A stretch of DNA of 16,535 nt from JAKFEE01 sp036675815 (GCA_036675815.1 JAKFEE010000057.1:1-16535), one strand, 5' to 3'; counted from the stretch's first letter, positions 1 to 7,864 are shown. The notes: generated by a model not told the origin, from the sequence alone. Numbers and translations are program-made.

Positions 1-1687
1 GCAAGGTGCCGCCGGCGCGCAGCATGTCGATGTACTTGCGCTCGAATCCCGGCGCGCCGGAGCGGTACACGTCGTAGAGCGAATTCACCAGACAATCGCC
101 GAAGGCATAGGCATAGACGTAGAACGGCGAATGAATGAAGTGTGGGATGTACGCCCAGTAATACTTGTACTCGTCCTCGAAACGGATGGCCGGGCCGAGG
201 CTCTGCGACTGCACGTCCATCCAGATCACGCCCAGGCGCTCCACCGACAGCTCACCGTTGCGCCGCTCGGCATGAATGGCGCGCTCGAATTCGTAGAAGG
301 CGACCTGGCGCACCACGGTGTTGAGCATGTCTTCGACCTTGCCGGCCAGCATGGTGCGGCGACGCTTGGGGTCGGTCTCGTTGTCCAGCATGCCGCGGAA
401 CGTCATCATCTCGCCGAACACCGAGGCCGTCTCGGCCAGGGTCAGCGGTGTGTCGGCCATGAGCTGACCCTGCTCGGCCGCCAGCACCTGATGAACGCCG
501 TGGCCGAGCTCGTGGGCCAGGGTCATGACGTCGCGGGTCTTGCCCAGGAAATTCAGCAGCAGATAGGGATGGGCCGAGGGCACCGTGGGGTGGGCGAAGG
601 CGCCGCCCGCCTTGCCCGGCCGCGCCGGCGCGTCGATCCAGCCATTGTCGAAGAAGTGCCGCCCGATCGCCGCCAGCTCGGGCGAGAAGCGGGCATAGGC
701 GGCAAGCACGGTGTCGGTGGCCTGATCCCAGGTGAACACGCGATCGTCGTCATCGGGCAGCGGCGCGTTGCGGTCCCAGTAGTCCAGGGCCTCGACACCG
801 AACCACTTGGCTTTCAGCTTGTAGTAGCGGTGGGCGAGCTGATCGTAGGAACCCTTGACGGCCTGCACCAGGGCATCGACCACCTCGTCCTCGACCTGGT
901 TGGCGAGATTGCGGGCCGACCACGGATGGGCGTAGTTGCGCCACTTGTCCTCGACCTCCTTTTCCTTGGCCAAGGTGTTGGTGAGGTGCCCGAACAGGCG
1001 GATGTTGCGGCCCAGCACCTCGCCCAGGGCCTTGGCCGCAGAGCGGCGCACGTTGCGGTCCTTGTCGGAGAGCAGGTGCAGGGTCTCGGTTTCGGTCAGT
1101 TCCTTGCCATCGACGGTGAAGCGCAAGTCGGCCAGCGTTTCGTCGAACAGCCGGACCCAGGCCGAGCGTCCGGCCACTTCCTTCTCATGCAGCAGACGCT
1201 CAATTTCGTCGGAGAGCTGGTGCGGCCGGAAAACCCGTAGGTCGCGCAGCCATGGCCGGTAATGCGCCAGCCTGGGACTGGCCAACTTTTCTTCCAGCAC
1301 CGCATCTTCCAGCCGGTTCAGCTCCAGCGTGAAGAACAGCGTGTTGATGGTGATCGCGGTGGTGCGCTCCTGCATCGACTGCAAGAAGCGCCCGCGCGCG
1401 GCATCGGCGACATGGGCGGCGTAATGGAGATAGGCGAAGGACATCACCCGGCTGAGCGTTTCGGACATGCGCTCGTATTCGGCGACCGCCTCGCCGAGGT
1501 CGTCGCCGCTCAGCGCGGCGAGCTTGCCTTGGTAGCGGTCGGCGAAGGCCTTGGCCTGGCGGTCGGCGGCGGCGAGGTCGGCTTCGATCTTGGGAGAGTC
1601 GGGCGAGTCGTACAGGGCGCTCAGATCCCATTCGGGCATCGCCCCCAATTCCGCCTGGATCCGTGCGTTGCCTGTCTCGTGCGTCAT
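1..1687 (-). CDS. pepF: Oligoendopeptidase F family M3 metallopeptidase, C-terminus cut by window edge
   Basis: Cytoplasmic zinc metallopeptidase of family M3 (PepF/M3 oligoendopeptidase clade), which cleaves short peptides and takes part in peptide turnover. The visible 562 residues contain the zinc motif HELGH at residues 392-396 (bases 500-514) and the likely third ligand Glu419 in TLAETAS, both as expected for the family. Family members are about 600 residues, so roughly 30-40 residues are missing beyond base 1. The start is the ATG at 1685-1687, preceded by AAAGGAGAAA with about seven bases of spacing. There is no signal peptide, in keeping with a cytosolic enzyme. It is divergent from the acyl-CoA synthetase gene, with 138 bases between the starts. 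I see no damage in the reading frame. Family assignment is firm; substrate range cannot be read from sequence. Confidence 0.93.
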   Translation of the reverse strand, partial: MTHETGNARIQAELGAMPEWDLSALYDSPDSPKIEADLAAADRQAKAFADRYQGKLAALSGDDLGEAVAEYERMSETLSRVMSFAYLHYAAHVADAARGRFLQSMQERTTAITINTLFFTLELNRLEDAVLEEKLASPRLAHYRPWLRDLRVFRPHQLSDEIERLLHEKEVAGRSAWVRLFDETLADLRFTVDGKELTETETLHLLSDKDRNVRRSAAKALGEVLGRNIRLFGHLTNTLAKEKEVEDKWRNYAHPWSARNLANQVEDEVVDALVQAVKGSYDQLAHRYYKLKAKWFGVEALDYWDRNAPLPDDDDRVFTWDQATDTVLAAYARFSPELAAIGRHFFDNGWIDAPARPGKAGGAFAHPTVPSAHPYLLLNFLGKTRDVMTLAHELGHGVHQVLAAEQGQLMADTPLTLAETASVFGEMMTFRGMLDNETDPKRRRTMLAGKVEDMLNTVVRQVAFYEFERAIHAERRNGELSVERLGVIWMDVQSQSLGPAIRFEDEYKYYWAYIPHFIHSPFYVYAYAFGDCLVNSLYDVYRSGAPGFERKYIDMLRAGGTL

Positions 1688-1712
1688 AAGTTTCTCCTTT
1701 CGGACCGTCAGC

Positions 1713-1741
1713 GATATGGGTATGAGGATTTACAGCGCCAA
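1713..1741 (-). promoter_or_regulatory. Possible sigma-70 promoter for the pepF gene
   Basis: On the minus strand a TTGGCG hexamer (1736-1741) and a CATATC hexamer (1713-1718) lie 17 bases apart, about 25 bases upstream of the pepF start codon. Only 4 of 6 and 3 of 6 positions match the consensus, so this is a weak call based on spacing and position in the divergent gap. Confidence 0.25.
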
Positions 1742-1825
1742 GTAAACTTCGCGACCATCAGCCGCACAACAACGCCGACCGCCACCTTTCCCATCACCGG
1801 TAGGCGAAGACAAGGGGGAAAGGGG

Positions 1826-3625
1826 ATGGACTACCAGAGCCTGACGAGTTTGCCCGCCATGTTTTTCGGCAAGGTGGCGCAACATGGCGATGCGCCGTTC
1901 CTGTGGCACAAGCGCGATGGCAAATACCAGCCGCTGTCCTGGCGCGAGACCGCCGACCGCGTCTCGACGCTGGCGCGCGGGCTCACGGCGATCGGCATTC
2001 AGCCCCATGATCGCGTGGTCGTCGTCTCGGAAAGCCGCCCCGAGTGGTGCATCGCCGACCAGGGCATCATGGCGGCCGGCGCCATAACGGTGCCCGCCTA
2101 CACGACCAACACGCCCAAGGACCACCTGCACATTCTCAACAATTCCGGCGCCAAAGCGGTGATCGTATCGACGCCGCAACTGGCCGAGCGCGTCATGGTG
2201 GCGGCGCTGCAGGCGATACACCTGCCGATGATCATCCATATGGAGCCGCTGGAATTGCATCAGAGTCCCGGGCTGGTGCTTCACCCGTGGGAAGAGGTCC
2301 TGCAAGCCGGTGCGGCCCAGCCGGAGGAGCCGCTGCATACGCGCGTGGCCGCCCTGCGCCGCCAGGATACCGCCTGCCTCATCTATACCTCGGGCACCGG
2401 CGGCGCCCCCAAAGGGGTGATGCTGTCGCACGGCGCCATCCTCCACAACTGCTACGGCGCCTATCAGGTGCTGCTTGAGCTTGGTCTCGAGCATGAGGTG
2501 TTCCTGTCATTCCTGCCGCTATCGCATGCGTACGAGCACACGGCCGGCATGTTCTTCCCCATCTCCCTTGGGGCGCAGATCTACTATGCCGAGAGCATCG
2601 ACGGCCTTGCGGCCAATCTGCTCGAGGCACGGCCGACGATCATGACCGCGGTGCCGCGGCTGTACGAGGTGCTGCGCGCCCGCATCCTGCGTGGCGTCGA
2701 CCGCGCCGGCGGGCGCAAGGCCAAGCTATTCCACAAGGCGCTGGAACTCGGCACCAGGCGTCTCGAGGACCCGGATTCGCTGAGCTGGCGCGAGCGCCTG
2801 TATGACCGCCTGCTCGACCTCCTGGTGCGCCGCAAGGTGGCCCAACGCTTCGGCGGGCGGCTCAAGGCGATGGTCTCGGGTGGCGCGCCGCTCAATCCCG
2901 AGGTCGGCATGTTCTTCCTGGCACTGGGCGTGCGCATCCTGCAGGGCTACGGCCAAACCGAAAGTGCGCCCGTCATCAGCTGCAACGCGCCCAGCAAGAT
3001 CAAGATCGACACCGTCGGGCGCCCGCTGGCTGGCGTCGACGTGCGTATTGCCGAAGATGGCGAGATCCTGGTGCGCGGCGAGCTGGTGATGCAGGGCTAT
3101 TGGGAGGATGCCGCGGCCACCGCCGAGGTCGTCCGTGACGGGTGGTTGCATACCGGCGACATCGGCGAGATCGACGCCGACGGCTATATCCGCATCACCG
3201 ACCGCAAGAAGGACCTGATCGTCAATTCCGGCGGCGACAACATCTCGCCGCAGCGGGTGGAGGGGTTCCTCGCCCTTCAGCCGGAGATCGCCCAGGTGAT
3301 GGTGCATGGCGACAAGCGCCCGCACCTCGTCGCGCTGATCGTGCCCGAAGCCGAGTTCGCCGCGCAATGGGCGCAGGCGTATGGCAAGACCGCCGATCTG
3401 TCCGCCGTCATCGACGATCCGGCCTTCCGCAAGGCCATTGCCAACGCAATCGAACGGGTCAACAAGGAGTTGGGCCAGGCCGAGAAGGTGCGCCGGTTCA
3501 TCTTGTCGGCCGAAGTCTTTTCGGTGGGCAACGGCATGATGACGCCGACCTTGAAGATTCGGCGCCACGCCATCCGCGCCGTGTACGGGGCGGCTCTCGA
3601 TGCGCTGTACGAGGCGCGCGGCTGA
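1826..3625 (+). CDS. Long-chain acyl-CoA synthetase (AMP-forming, FAA1/FadD15-like)
   Basis: AMP-forming ligase that activates a fatty or other carboxylic acid to its CoA thioester via an acyl-adenylate. The 599-residue product has the complete adenylate-forming motif set: P-loop YTSGTGGAPKG at 187-197, GYGQTE at 374-379, TGD at 443-445, DRKKD at 459-463, and the C-terminal catalytic lysine Lys577 in TPTLK. Its length and the N-terminal phrase LSWRE fit the long-chain (FAA1) group rather than PaaK. The reading frame is open upstream to 1262, but similarity starts at the ATG at 1826, which has AAGGGGGA just upstream; the extension lies antisense to pepF. It ends just before a rho-independent terminator. 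It is convergent with paaK, so it is probably not part of the phenylacetate operon. The acyl substrate is not determined by sequence. Confidence 0.9.
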   Translation: MDYQSLTSLPAMFFGKVAQHGDAPFLWHKRDGKYQPLSWRETADRVSTLARGLTAIGIQPHDRVVVVSESRPEWCIADQGIMAAGAITVPAYTTNTPKDHLHILNNSGAKAVIVSTPQLAERVMVAALQAIHLPMIIHMEPLELHQSPGLVLHPWEEVLQAGAAQPEEPLHTRVAALRRQDTACLIYTSGTGGAPKGVMLSHGAILHNCYGAYQVLLELGLEHEVFLSFLPLSHAYEHTAGMFFPISLGAQIYYAESIDGLAANLLEARPTIMTAVPRLYEVLRARILRGVDRAGGRKAKLFHKALELGTRRLEDPDSLSWRERLYDRLLDLLVRRKVAQRFGGRLKAMVSGGAPLNPEVGMFFLALGVRILQGYGQTESAPVISCNAPSKIKIDTVGRPLAGVDVRIAEDGEILVRGELVMQGYWEDAAATAEVVRDGWLHTGDIGEIDADGYIRITDRKKDLIVNSGGDNISPQRVEGFLALQPEIAQVMVHGDKRPHLVALIVPEAEFAAQWAQAYGKTADLSAVIDDPAFRKAIANAIERVNKELGQAEKVRRFILSAEVFSVGNGMMTPTLKIRRHAIRAVYGAALDALYEARG

Positions 3626-3731
3626 ACTCGCGCGTCGCCGCCTTGAATTTTGCAATGCAGCATCCTATCTACGGGATGTGGCGCAAGCGCGAGCTTGTTG
3701 CTGCATCCTGGACGTTTCCTCCCTAAACTTG

Positions 3732-3761
3732 AGCCGCGCACGCCGCGGCTTTCTTTTTTTT
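3732..3761 (+). terminator. Rho-independent terminator after the acyl-CoA synthetase gene
   Basis: A perfect 7-bp GC-rich stem (AGCCGCG 3732-3738, CGCGGCT 3744-3750) with a five-base loop is followed by a T-rich run, TTTCTTTTTTTT, to 3761. It lies 107 bases after the plus-strand stop codon at 3625 and has the classic intrinsic terminator layout for that strand only. Confidence 0.85.
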
Positions 3762-3816
3762 GGAGCGCGGAGCTCCAGCTCCGCAACGCGCAAGCGGACC
3801 TGGAGCTCCGCGCTCC
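3762..3816. repeat. Perfect 17-bp inverted repeat (REP-like hairpin)
   Basis: The left arm GGAGCGCGGAGCTCCAG (3762-3778) is the exact reverse complement of 3800-3816, with 21 bases between. The left arm also overlaps a smaller palindrome, GCGGAGCT-CC-AGCTCCGC at 3767-3784, so alternative foldings are possible. It sits between two convergent genes, directly after the plus-strand terminator and next to a 9-bp tandem repeat. This layout resembles dispersed extragenic palindromic (REP/MITE-like) elements, but copy number in the genome cannot be seen from this window. Confidence 0.7.
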
Positions 3817-3817
3817 T

Positions 3818-3844
3818 CCTAATCCTTCTAATCCTCCTAATCCT
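3818..3844. repeat. Three tandem 9-bp units spanning the paaK stop codon
   Basis: Three consecutive units of the form YCTAATCCT run from 3818 to 3844. Read on the minus strand they are AAGGATTAG, GAGGATTAG, AAGGATTAG, so the last two codons and stop of paaK are repeated in frame and three TAG stops occur nine bases apart (3837-3839, 3828-3830, 3819-3821). The array abuts the inverted repeat at 3762-3816. Confidence 0.85.
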
Positions 3845-5153
3845 TTGGCCTGCGGTCGACGACGCGTTTGGCCTTGCCCAGCGACCGCTCGATCGTACCG
3901 ACCTCGCGCACCCGCACCTTGGCCGAAATCCCGATGTAGCTCTTCACATGGTGGGCGAGATCGCGGGCGATGCTGTCTTGCGCGGCGGCGCTCCAGGCGA
4001 TCTCGGGGCGCGGCTCCACATGGATGTCGAGGCTGTCGAGGTGGTTGTCGCGGTAGACCTCGAGTTGGTAGTGCGGTGACAGCCGCTCGTCCTTCAGGAT
4101 CATCTCCTCGATCTGGGTCGGGAAGACGTTGACGCCGCGGATGATCAGCATGTCGTCCGAGCGCCCGGTAATCTTGGCCATGCGCCGCATCGAGCGGGCC
4201 GTGCCCGGCATCAGCCGGGTAAGGTCGCGGGTGCGGTAGCGGATGATGGGCAGCGCCTCCTTGGTCAGCGAGGTGAACACCAGCTCGCCCTGTTCGCCGT
4301 CGGGGAGCACCGCGCCGCTGCCCGGATCGATGACTTCGGGGAAGAAGTGGTCTTCCCAGATGTGCAGGCCGTCCTTGGTGTCGATGCACTCCTGGGCGAC
4401 GCCCGGGCCCATGACCTCCGACAGGCCATAGATGTCGATGGCGTCGAGCGGCAGGCGGCGCTCGATCTCCTCGCGCATCGCCGGCGTCCACGGCTCGGCA
4501 CCGAAAATGCCGATGCGCAGCGACGACTGCATGGGGTCGAGGCCCTGCTTCTCCATCTCGTCGGCGATGCACAGCATGTAGCTGGGCGTCACCATGATGA
4601 CGTCGGGGCGGAAGTCGCCGATCAACTGCACCTGGCGTTCGGTGAAGCCGCCCGACATGGGGATGACGGCGCAGCCCAGCCGCTCGGCGCCGTAATGGGC
4701 ACCGAGGCCGCCGGTGAACAGGCCGTAGCCATAGGCGACGTGGACCTTGTCGCCGCGCCGGCCGCCGGCGGCGCGGATCGAGCGCGCCATCACCTGTGCC
4801 CAGATGTCGATGTCGTTGTGGGTGTAGCCGACGACCGTGGGCCTCCCGGTGGTGCCCGACGACGCATGGATCCGCACGATCTCGTCCATCGGCACGGCGA
4901 ACATGCCGAAGGGATAGGTCTGGCGCAGGTCGTCCTTGGTGGTGAACGGGAATTTGGCGAGGTCGGCGAGGTCGCGGAAGTCGTCGGGGTGGACGCCGTG
5001 GTCGTCGAACTTCTTGCGGTAATGCGCCACGTTGTCGTAGGCGTGCCGCAGCGACCATTTCAGTCGCTGGGTTTGCAGCGCGGTGATCGCGTCGCGGCTG
5101 GCGATCTCGATGGGATCCAGCGACTCGCGCGGCGGCGGTGCACGGTGGGACAT
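3837..5153 (-). CDS. paaK: Phenylacetate-CoA ligase PaaK
   Basis: Converts phenylacetate, ATP and CoA to phenylacetyl-CoA, AMP and pyrophosphate, the committed first step of the aerobic phenylacetate pathway in the cytosol. The 438-residue product matches the usual PaaK length. Visible motifs are the P-loop HASSGTTGRPTVVGYT (96-111), the adenine-binding IYGLSEVMGPG (241-251), RYRTRDL (305-311), GRSDDM (330-335), and the C-terminal SLGKAKR (424-430), which carries the likely catalytic lysine. The ATG at 5151-5153 has GGGAGG six bases upstream. It is the last gene of the minus-strand paaG-paaI-paaJ-paaK run, separated from paaJ by 132 bases that hold two hairpins, so its expression may differ from that of the upstream genes. 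The stop codon lies inside a 9-bp tandem repeat. Confidence 0.95.
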   Translation of the reverse strand: MSHRAPPPRESLDPIEIASRDAITALQTQRLKWSLRHAYDNVAHYRKKFDDHGVHPDDFRDLADLAKFPFTTKDDLRQTYPFGMFAVPMDEIVRIHASSGTTGRPTVVGYTHNDIDIWAQVMARSIRAAGGRRGDKVHVAYGYGLFTGGLGAHYGAERLGCAVIPMSGGFTERQVQLIGDFRPDVIMVTPSYMLCIADEMEKQGLDPMQSSLRIGIFGAEPWTPAMREEIERRLPLDAIDIYGLSEVMGPGVAQECIDTKDGLHIWEDHFFPEVIDPGSGAVLPDGEQGELVFTSLTKEALPIIRYRTRDLTRLMPGTARSMRRMAKITGRSDDMLIIRGVNVFPTQIEEMILKDERLSPHYQLEVYRDNHLDSLDIHVEPRPEIAWSAAAQDSIARDLAHHVKSYIGISAKVRVREVGTIERSLGKAKRVVDRRPKD

Positions 5154-5180
5154 TCCCTGCCTCCCGATTCGGTGTCTTGT

Positions 5181-5198
5181 CGCCCAACACTTTGGGCG
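5181..5198. repeat. Short perfect hairpin in the paaJ-paaK gap
   Basis: CGCCCAA (5181-5187) and TTGGGCG (5192-5198) form a perfect 7-bp stem with a four-base loop. In the paa transcript it would fold about 28 bases upstream of the paaK start codon. No T-run follows on either strand, so it is not a standard terminator. Confidence 0.5.
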
Positions 5199-5249
5199 CC
5201 AGCTTAACGCCGGCGTCCGGGCGAGGTCGACACGACGAAGGGGAGGGGA

Positions 5250-5278
5250 CTCTCCCGTGCCACTGGCGCACGGGAGAG
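5250..5278. repeat. Perfect 11-bp hairpin just after the paaJ stop
   Basis: CTCTCCCGTGC (5250-5260) and its exact reverse complement (5268-5278) flank a seven-base loop. It begins seven bases beyond the paaJ stop in the direction of transcription and has no U-tract. It could be a 3'-end stabiliser, a processing site, or a weak attenuator lowering paaK expression. Confidence 0.6.
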
Positions 5279-5285
5279 ATACCGG

Positions 5286-6497
5286 TCAGACGCGTTCGAT
5301 GACCATGGCGATCCCCTGGCCGACGCCGATGCACATGGTGCACAGGGCGCGCTTGGCACCGCTCAGCTCGAGCTGCAGCGCCGCCGAGCCGACGATGCGG
5401 GCGCCGCTCATGCCCAGCGGGTGGCCGAGGGCGATGGCGCCGCCGTTGGGATTGACGCGGGTGTCGTCGTCGGCGATGCCCAACTGGCGCATGACCGCCA
5501 AACCCTGGGCGGCGAAGGCCTCGTTGAGCTCGATGATGTCGAGATCCTTGATCGATAGGCCGAGCCGCTCCAGCAGCTTCTTGCTGGCCGGCGCCGGGCC
5601 GATGCCCATGACGCGCGGCGCCACGCCGGCGGTGGCCATGCCCAGCACGCGCGCCTTCGGCACCAGGCCATAGCGTTCCATCGCCTCGGCCGAGGCGAGC
5701 ATGAGGGCGGCAGCGCCGTCGTTGACGCCAGACGCGTTGCCGGCGGTCACCGTGCCGCCCTCGCGGAACGGCGCCCGCAGCTTGGCCAAGGCTTCGAGCG
5801 AGGTGGCGCGCGGGTGCTCGTCCTTGTCGACGACGATCGGGTCGCCCTTGCGTTGCGGGATGCGCACCGGCACGATTTCCTTGGCGAAGCGGCCGCTCTC
5901 CTGGGCGGCCGAGGCCCGGGCCTGGCTGCGCAGGGCAAAGGCGTCCTGGTCGGCGCGGCTGATGTTGTGCTCGGCGGCGACGTTCTCGGCCGTCTCCGGC
6001 ATGGAATCGATACCGTACTGCGCCTTCATCACCGGGTTGACGAACCGCCAGCCGATGGTGGTGTCGAACACCTCGTTGGCTCGCGAGAACGCCTCGGTCG
6101 CCTTGGGCATGACAAAGGGCGCGCGCGACATGCTCTCGACGCCGCCGGCGAGCACCAGATCGGCCTCGCCCGCGGCAATGGCGCGGGCGGCGTAGCCGAC
6201 GGCATCCATGCCCGAGCCGCACAGGCGGTTGATGGTGGCGCCGGGCACCTCGACCGGCAGGCCAGCCAACAGCGCCGCCATGCGCGCGACGTTGCGATTG
6301 TCCTCACCGGCCTGGTTGGCACAGCCGAGAACGACCTCGTCGAAGTCGGACGGCTCGATGGCGTCGTTGCGCTCGATCAGCGCCTTGATCGGCACCGCGG
6401 CAAGATCATCGGTGCGCACCTTGGCCAGCACGCCGCCATAGCGGCCGATGGCAGTGCGGGCATAGTCACAGATGAAGGCATCACGCTTGCTGGACAT
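5286..6497 (-). CDS. paaJ: 3-oxoadipyl-CoA/3-oxo-5,6-dehydrosuberyl-CoA thiolase PaaJ
   Basis: Thiolase that cleaves 3-oxoadipyl-CoA to succinyl-CoA and acetyl-CoA and, in the phenylacetate pathway, also shortens 3-oxo-5,6-dehydrosuberyl-CoA. The 403-residue product has the thiolase catalytic set: nucleophile Cys93 in INRLCGSG, His359 in GGAIALGHPLG, and Cys389 in CTMCIGVGQG. The N-terminal region (CDYARTAIGRYGG) and the phrase AGEDNRNVARMA resemble PcaF/PaaJ thiolases; PcaF of the protocatechuate pathway is the alternative, and the paa neighbours decide for PaaJ. The ATG at 6495-6497 lies inside the end of paaI (17-base overlap), with AGGAGG about 12 bases upstream, which suggests translational coupling. 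It is the third gene of the paa run. Confidence 0.92.
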   Translation of the reverse strand: MSSKRDAFICDYARTAIGRYGGVLAKVRTDDLAAVPIKALIERNDAIEPSDFDEVVLGCANQAGEDNRNVARMAALLAGLPVEVPGATINRLCGSGMDAVGYAARAIAAGEADLVLAGGVESMSRAPFVMPKATEAFSRANEVFDTTIGWRFVNPVMKAQYGIDSMPETAENVAAEHNISRADQDAFALRSQARASAAQESGRFAKEIVPVRIPQRKGDPIVVDKDEHPRATSLEALAKLRAPFREGGTVTAGNASGVNDGAAALMLASAEAMERYGLVPKARVLGMATAGVAPRVMGIGPAPASKKLLERLGLSIKDLDIIELNEAFAAQGLAVMRQLGIADDDTRVNPNGGAIALGHPLGMSGARIVGSAALQLELSGAKRALCTMCIGVGQGIAMVIERV

Positions 6498-6948
6498 AGG
6501 CTGCTAAATCCTCCTCGGGCACGACCGTCCCCTGCAGCCGCCGCGCATGGCCGCGGAAGAGCGCGACGACCTCGCCGTCCTGGTTTGTAATGGTGACATC
6601 ATAGACACCGCTGCGTCCGCGCATATGCTTTTCTTCGCAAACCGCCGTCAAGAGGTCGCCGGCCTTGGCGGCCGCCGGGAAGACGATATCGCAGCCGGCG
6701 GCCACGGCCGGATGGTTGTAGGCGTTGCAGGCATAAGCGAAGCTGGCGTCGGCCAGGGTGAACATCATGCCGCCGTGGGCGATCTTGTGGCCGTTGGTCA
6801 TGTCGTCGCGCACCGCCATGCTCATGCGGGCATAGCCGGGGCGGATCTCCTCCAGCCGCATGCCTAGCGCCTGGGCACAGTTGTCGCGCGCGAACATGTG
6901 GCGGCCGACGGCATCCGCGATGCGCTGGGCGCGCTCGCTCCCGGTCAT
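6481..6948 (-). CDS. paaI: Hydroxyphenylacetyl-CoA thioesterase PaaI
   Basis: Hotdog-fold acyl-CoA thioesterase that hydrolyses ring-hydroxylated phenylacetyl-CoA and other stalled thioesters, freeing CoA when the phenylacetate pathway jams. The 155-residue product carries the PaaI signature NGHKIAHGGMMFTLADASFA around residues 52-71; Asp67 in TLADASF corresponds to the catalytic aspartate of this family, and HGG (58-60) forms the usual substrate-binding turn. The ATG at 6946-6948 comes two bases after the paaG stop, and GAGGGG within the end of paaG is the likely ribosome binding site. Its own end overlaps the paaJ start by 17 bases. The tight packing points to a single transcript with paaG and paaJ. 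Confidence 0.93.
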   Translation of the reverse strand: MTGSERAQRIADAVGRHMFARDNCAQALGMRLEEIRPGYARMSMAVRDDMTNGHKIAHGGMMFTLADASFAYACNAYNHPAVAAGCDIVFPAAAKAGDLLTAVCEEKHMRGRSGVYDVTITNQDGEVVALFRGHARRLQGTVVPEEDLAAYVQQA

Positions 6949-6950
6949 GA

Positions 6951-7742
6951 TCAGCGCCCCTCGAACTTGGGCGTGCGTTTGGCGAGAAACGCGGCCACGC
7001 CTTCCTGATAGTCATAGCTACGCCCGCACGCGGCCTGGAAATCGCGCTCGAGATCGAGTTGCTCGTCCAGGGTGTTGCTGCCGCTGGCGTCCAGGGCGCG
7101 CTTGATCCGCGCCAGGCCCTTGGTCGGCTGGGCGGCGAGATGGCTGGCGAGCGCCTGGGCCTGCGGCAGCAGGTCGGCATCGTCGACGCATTTCCAGATC
7201 ATCCCCCAGGCCTCCGCCTGCTCGGCCGTGACCTTCTCCCCCAGCAGCGCCAGGGCGCGGGCGCGGGCCAGGCCGACCAGGCGCGGCAACGTCCAGGTGC
7301 CGCCCGAATCCGGCACTAGGCCGATCTTGCAGAACGCCTGGATGAAGCTGGCCGATTTGCCGGCGAGCACGATGTCGCAGGCCAGGGCGATGTTGGCGCC
7401 GGCGCCGGCGGCGACGCCGTTGACGGCGCAGACCACCGGCTTTTCCATGCCACGCAGGCGGCGCACCAGCGGATTGTACCACTGCTCGATGGATTGGCTG
7501 AGGTCGGGGGCCTCGTCGCCGCTGCGGATGGCGCGGTCGCCGAGGTCCTGGCCGGCGCAGAAGCCGCGGCCGGCGCCGGTGAGCAGCACGGCGCGCACGT
7601 CTGTGTCTTCGGCCACGTCACGCATAGCCGCACTCAGTTCGCCGTGCATGGTCAGGTTGAAGCTGTTGAGCTTGTCGGGGCGGTTGAGGGTCACCGTCGC
7701 CACGTTGCCGTCACGCTGCACCTGGATGGTCTCGTAAGTCAT
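6951..7742 (-). CDS. paaG: 2-(1,2-epoxy-1,2-dihydrophenyl)acetyl-CoA isomerase PaaG
   Basis: Crotonase-superfamily isomerase that converts the ring epoxide of phenylacetyl-CoA to the seven-membered oxepin-CoA, and also shifts a double bond later in the pathway. The 263-residue product has the oxyanion-hole segments FCAGQDL (61-67) and GVAAGAGAN (109-117), and Asp145 in GLVPDSGGTW, which aligns by motif with the catalytic aspartate of PaaG; enoyl-CoA hydratases usually have glutamates in this region. The ATG at 7740-7742 is preceded by CAGGGAGCAGGC. It is the first gene of the minus-strand operon, and its upstream region is shared with the divergent flavodoxin gene. The gene order G-I-J-K follows the E. 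coli paa order without paaH. Confidence 0.93.
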   Translation of the reverse strand: MTYETIQVQRDGNVATVTLNRPDKLNSFNLTMHGELSAAMRDVAEDTDVRAVLLTGAGRGFCAGQDLGDRAIRSGDEAPDLSQSIEQWYNPLVRRLRGMEKPVVCAVNGVAAGAGANIALACDIVLAGKSASFIQAFCKIGLVPDSGGTWTLPRLVGLARARALALLGEKVTAEQAEAWGMIWKCVDDADLLPQAQALASHLAAQPTKGLARIKRALDASGSNTLDEQLDLERDFQAACGRSYDYQEGVAAFLAKRTPKFEGR

Positions 7743-7801
7743 GCCTGCTCCCTGTTGCTGCGGCCCGTTTTTCGGCCGGGATGGTCACTCCGTGCGCCGC
7801 C

Positions 7802-7829
7802 AGCCTAGCGTCGCGGCACCCGGCGACAA
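7802..7829 (-). promoter_or_regulatory. Candidate promoter for the paaGIJK operon
   Basis: On the minus strand TTGTCG (7824-7829) and TAGGCT (7802-7807) are separated by 16 bases, which would give a leader of about 50 bases before paaG. The -35 match is 4 of 6 and the -10 match 3 of 6. The same TAGGCT hexamer appears at the expected distance upstream of glgA. This is inference from position and pattern. Confidence 0.35.
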
Positions 7830-7864
7830 TCAATCTTTTCGTCGGGGGCTTGCGGGGGGCCGTG

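Noticed and set aside
131..1240. A 369-codon plus-strand frame
   Set aside because: It is antisense to the pepF coding region, whose zinc-binding motif and ribosome binding site are clear.
1262..1825. N-terminal extension of the acyl-CoA synthetase frame
   Set aside because: The extension is antisense to pepF and the divergent gap and has no family similarity; the ATG at 1826 has a ribosome binding site and starts the conserved region.
3277..6222. A 981-codon open frame on the minus strand
   Set aside because: It runs out of register through paaJ and paaK, which both have full catalytic motifs in another frame. Its composition (arginine, glycine, proline, histidine) is typical of a shadow frame in GC-rich DNA.
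7755..7780. Weak GGCC/GGCC stem in the paaG leader
   Set aside because: The stem is only about five base pairs and does not cover the ribosome binding site; not enough to call a riboswitch or attenuator.
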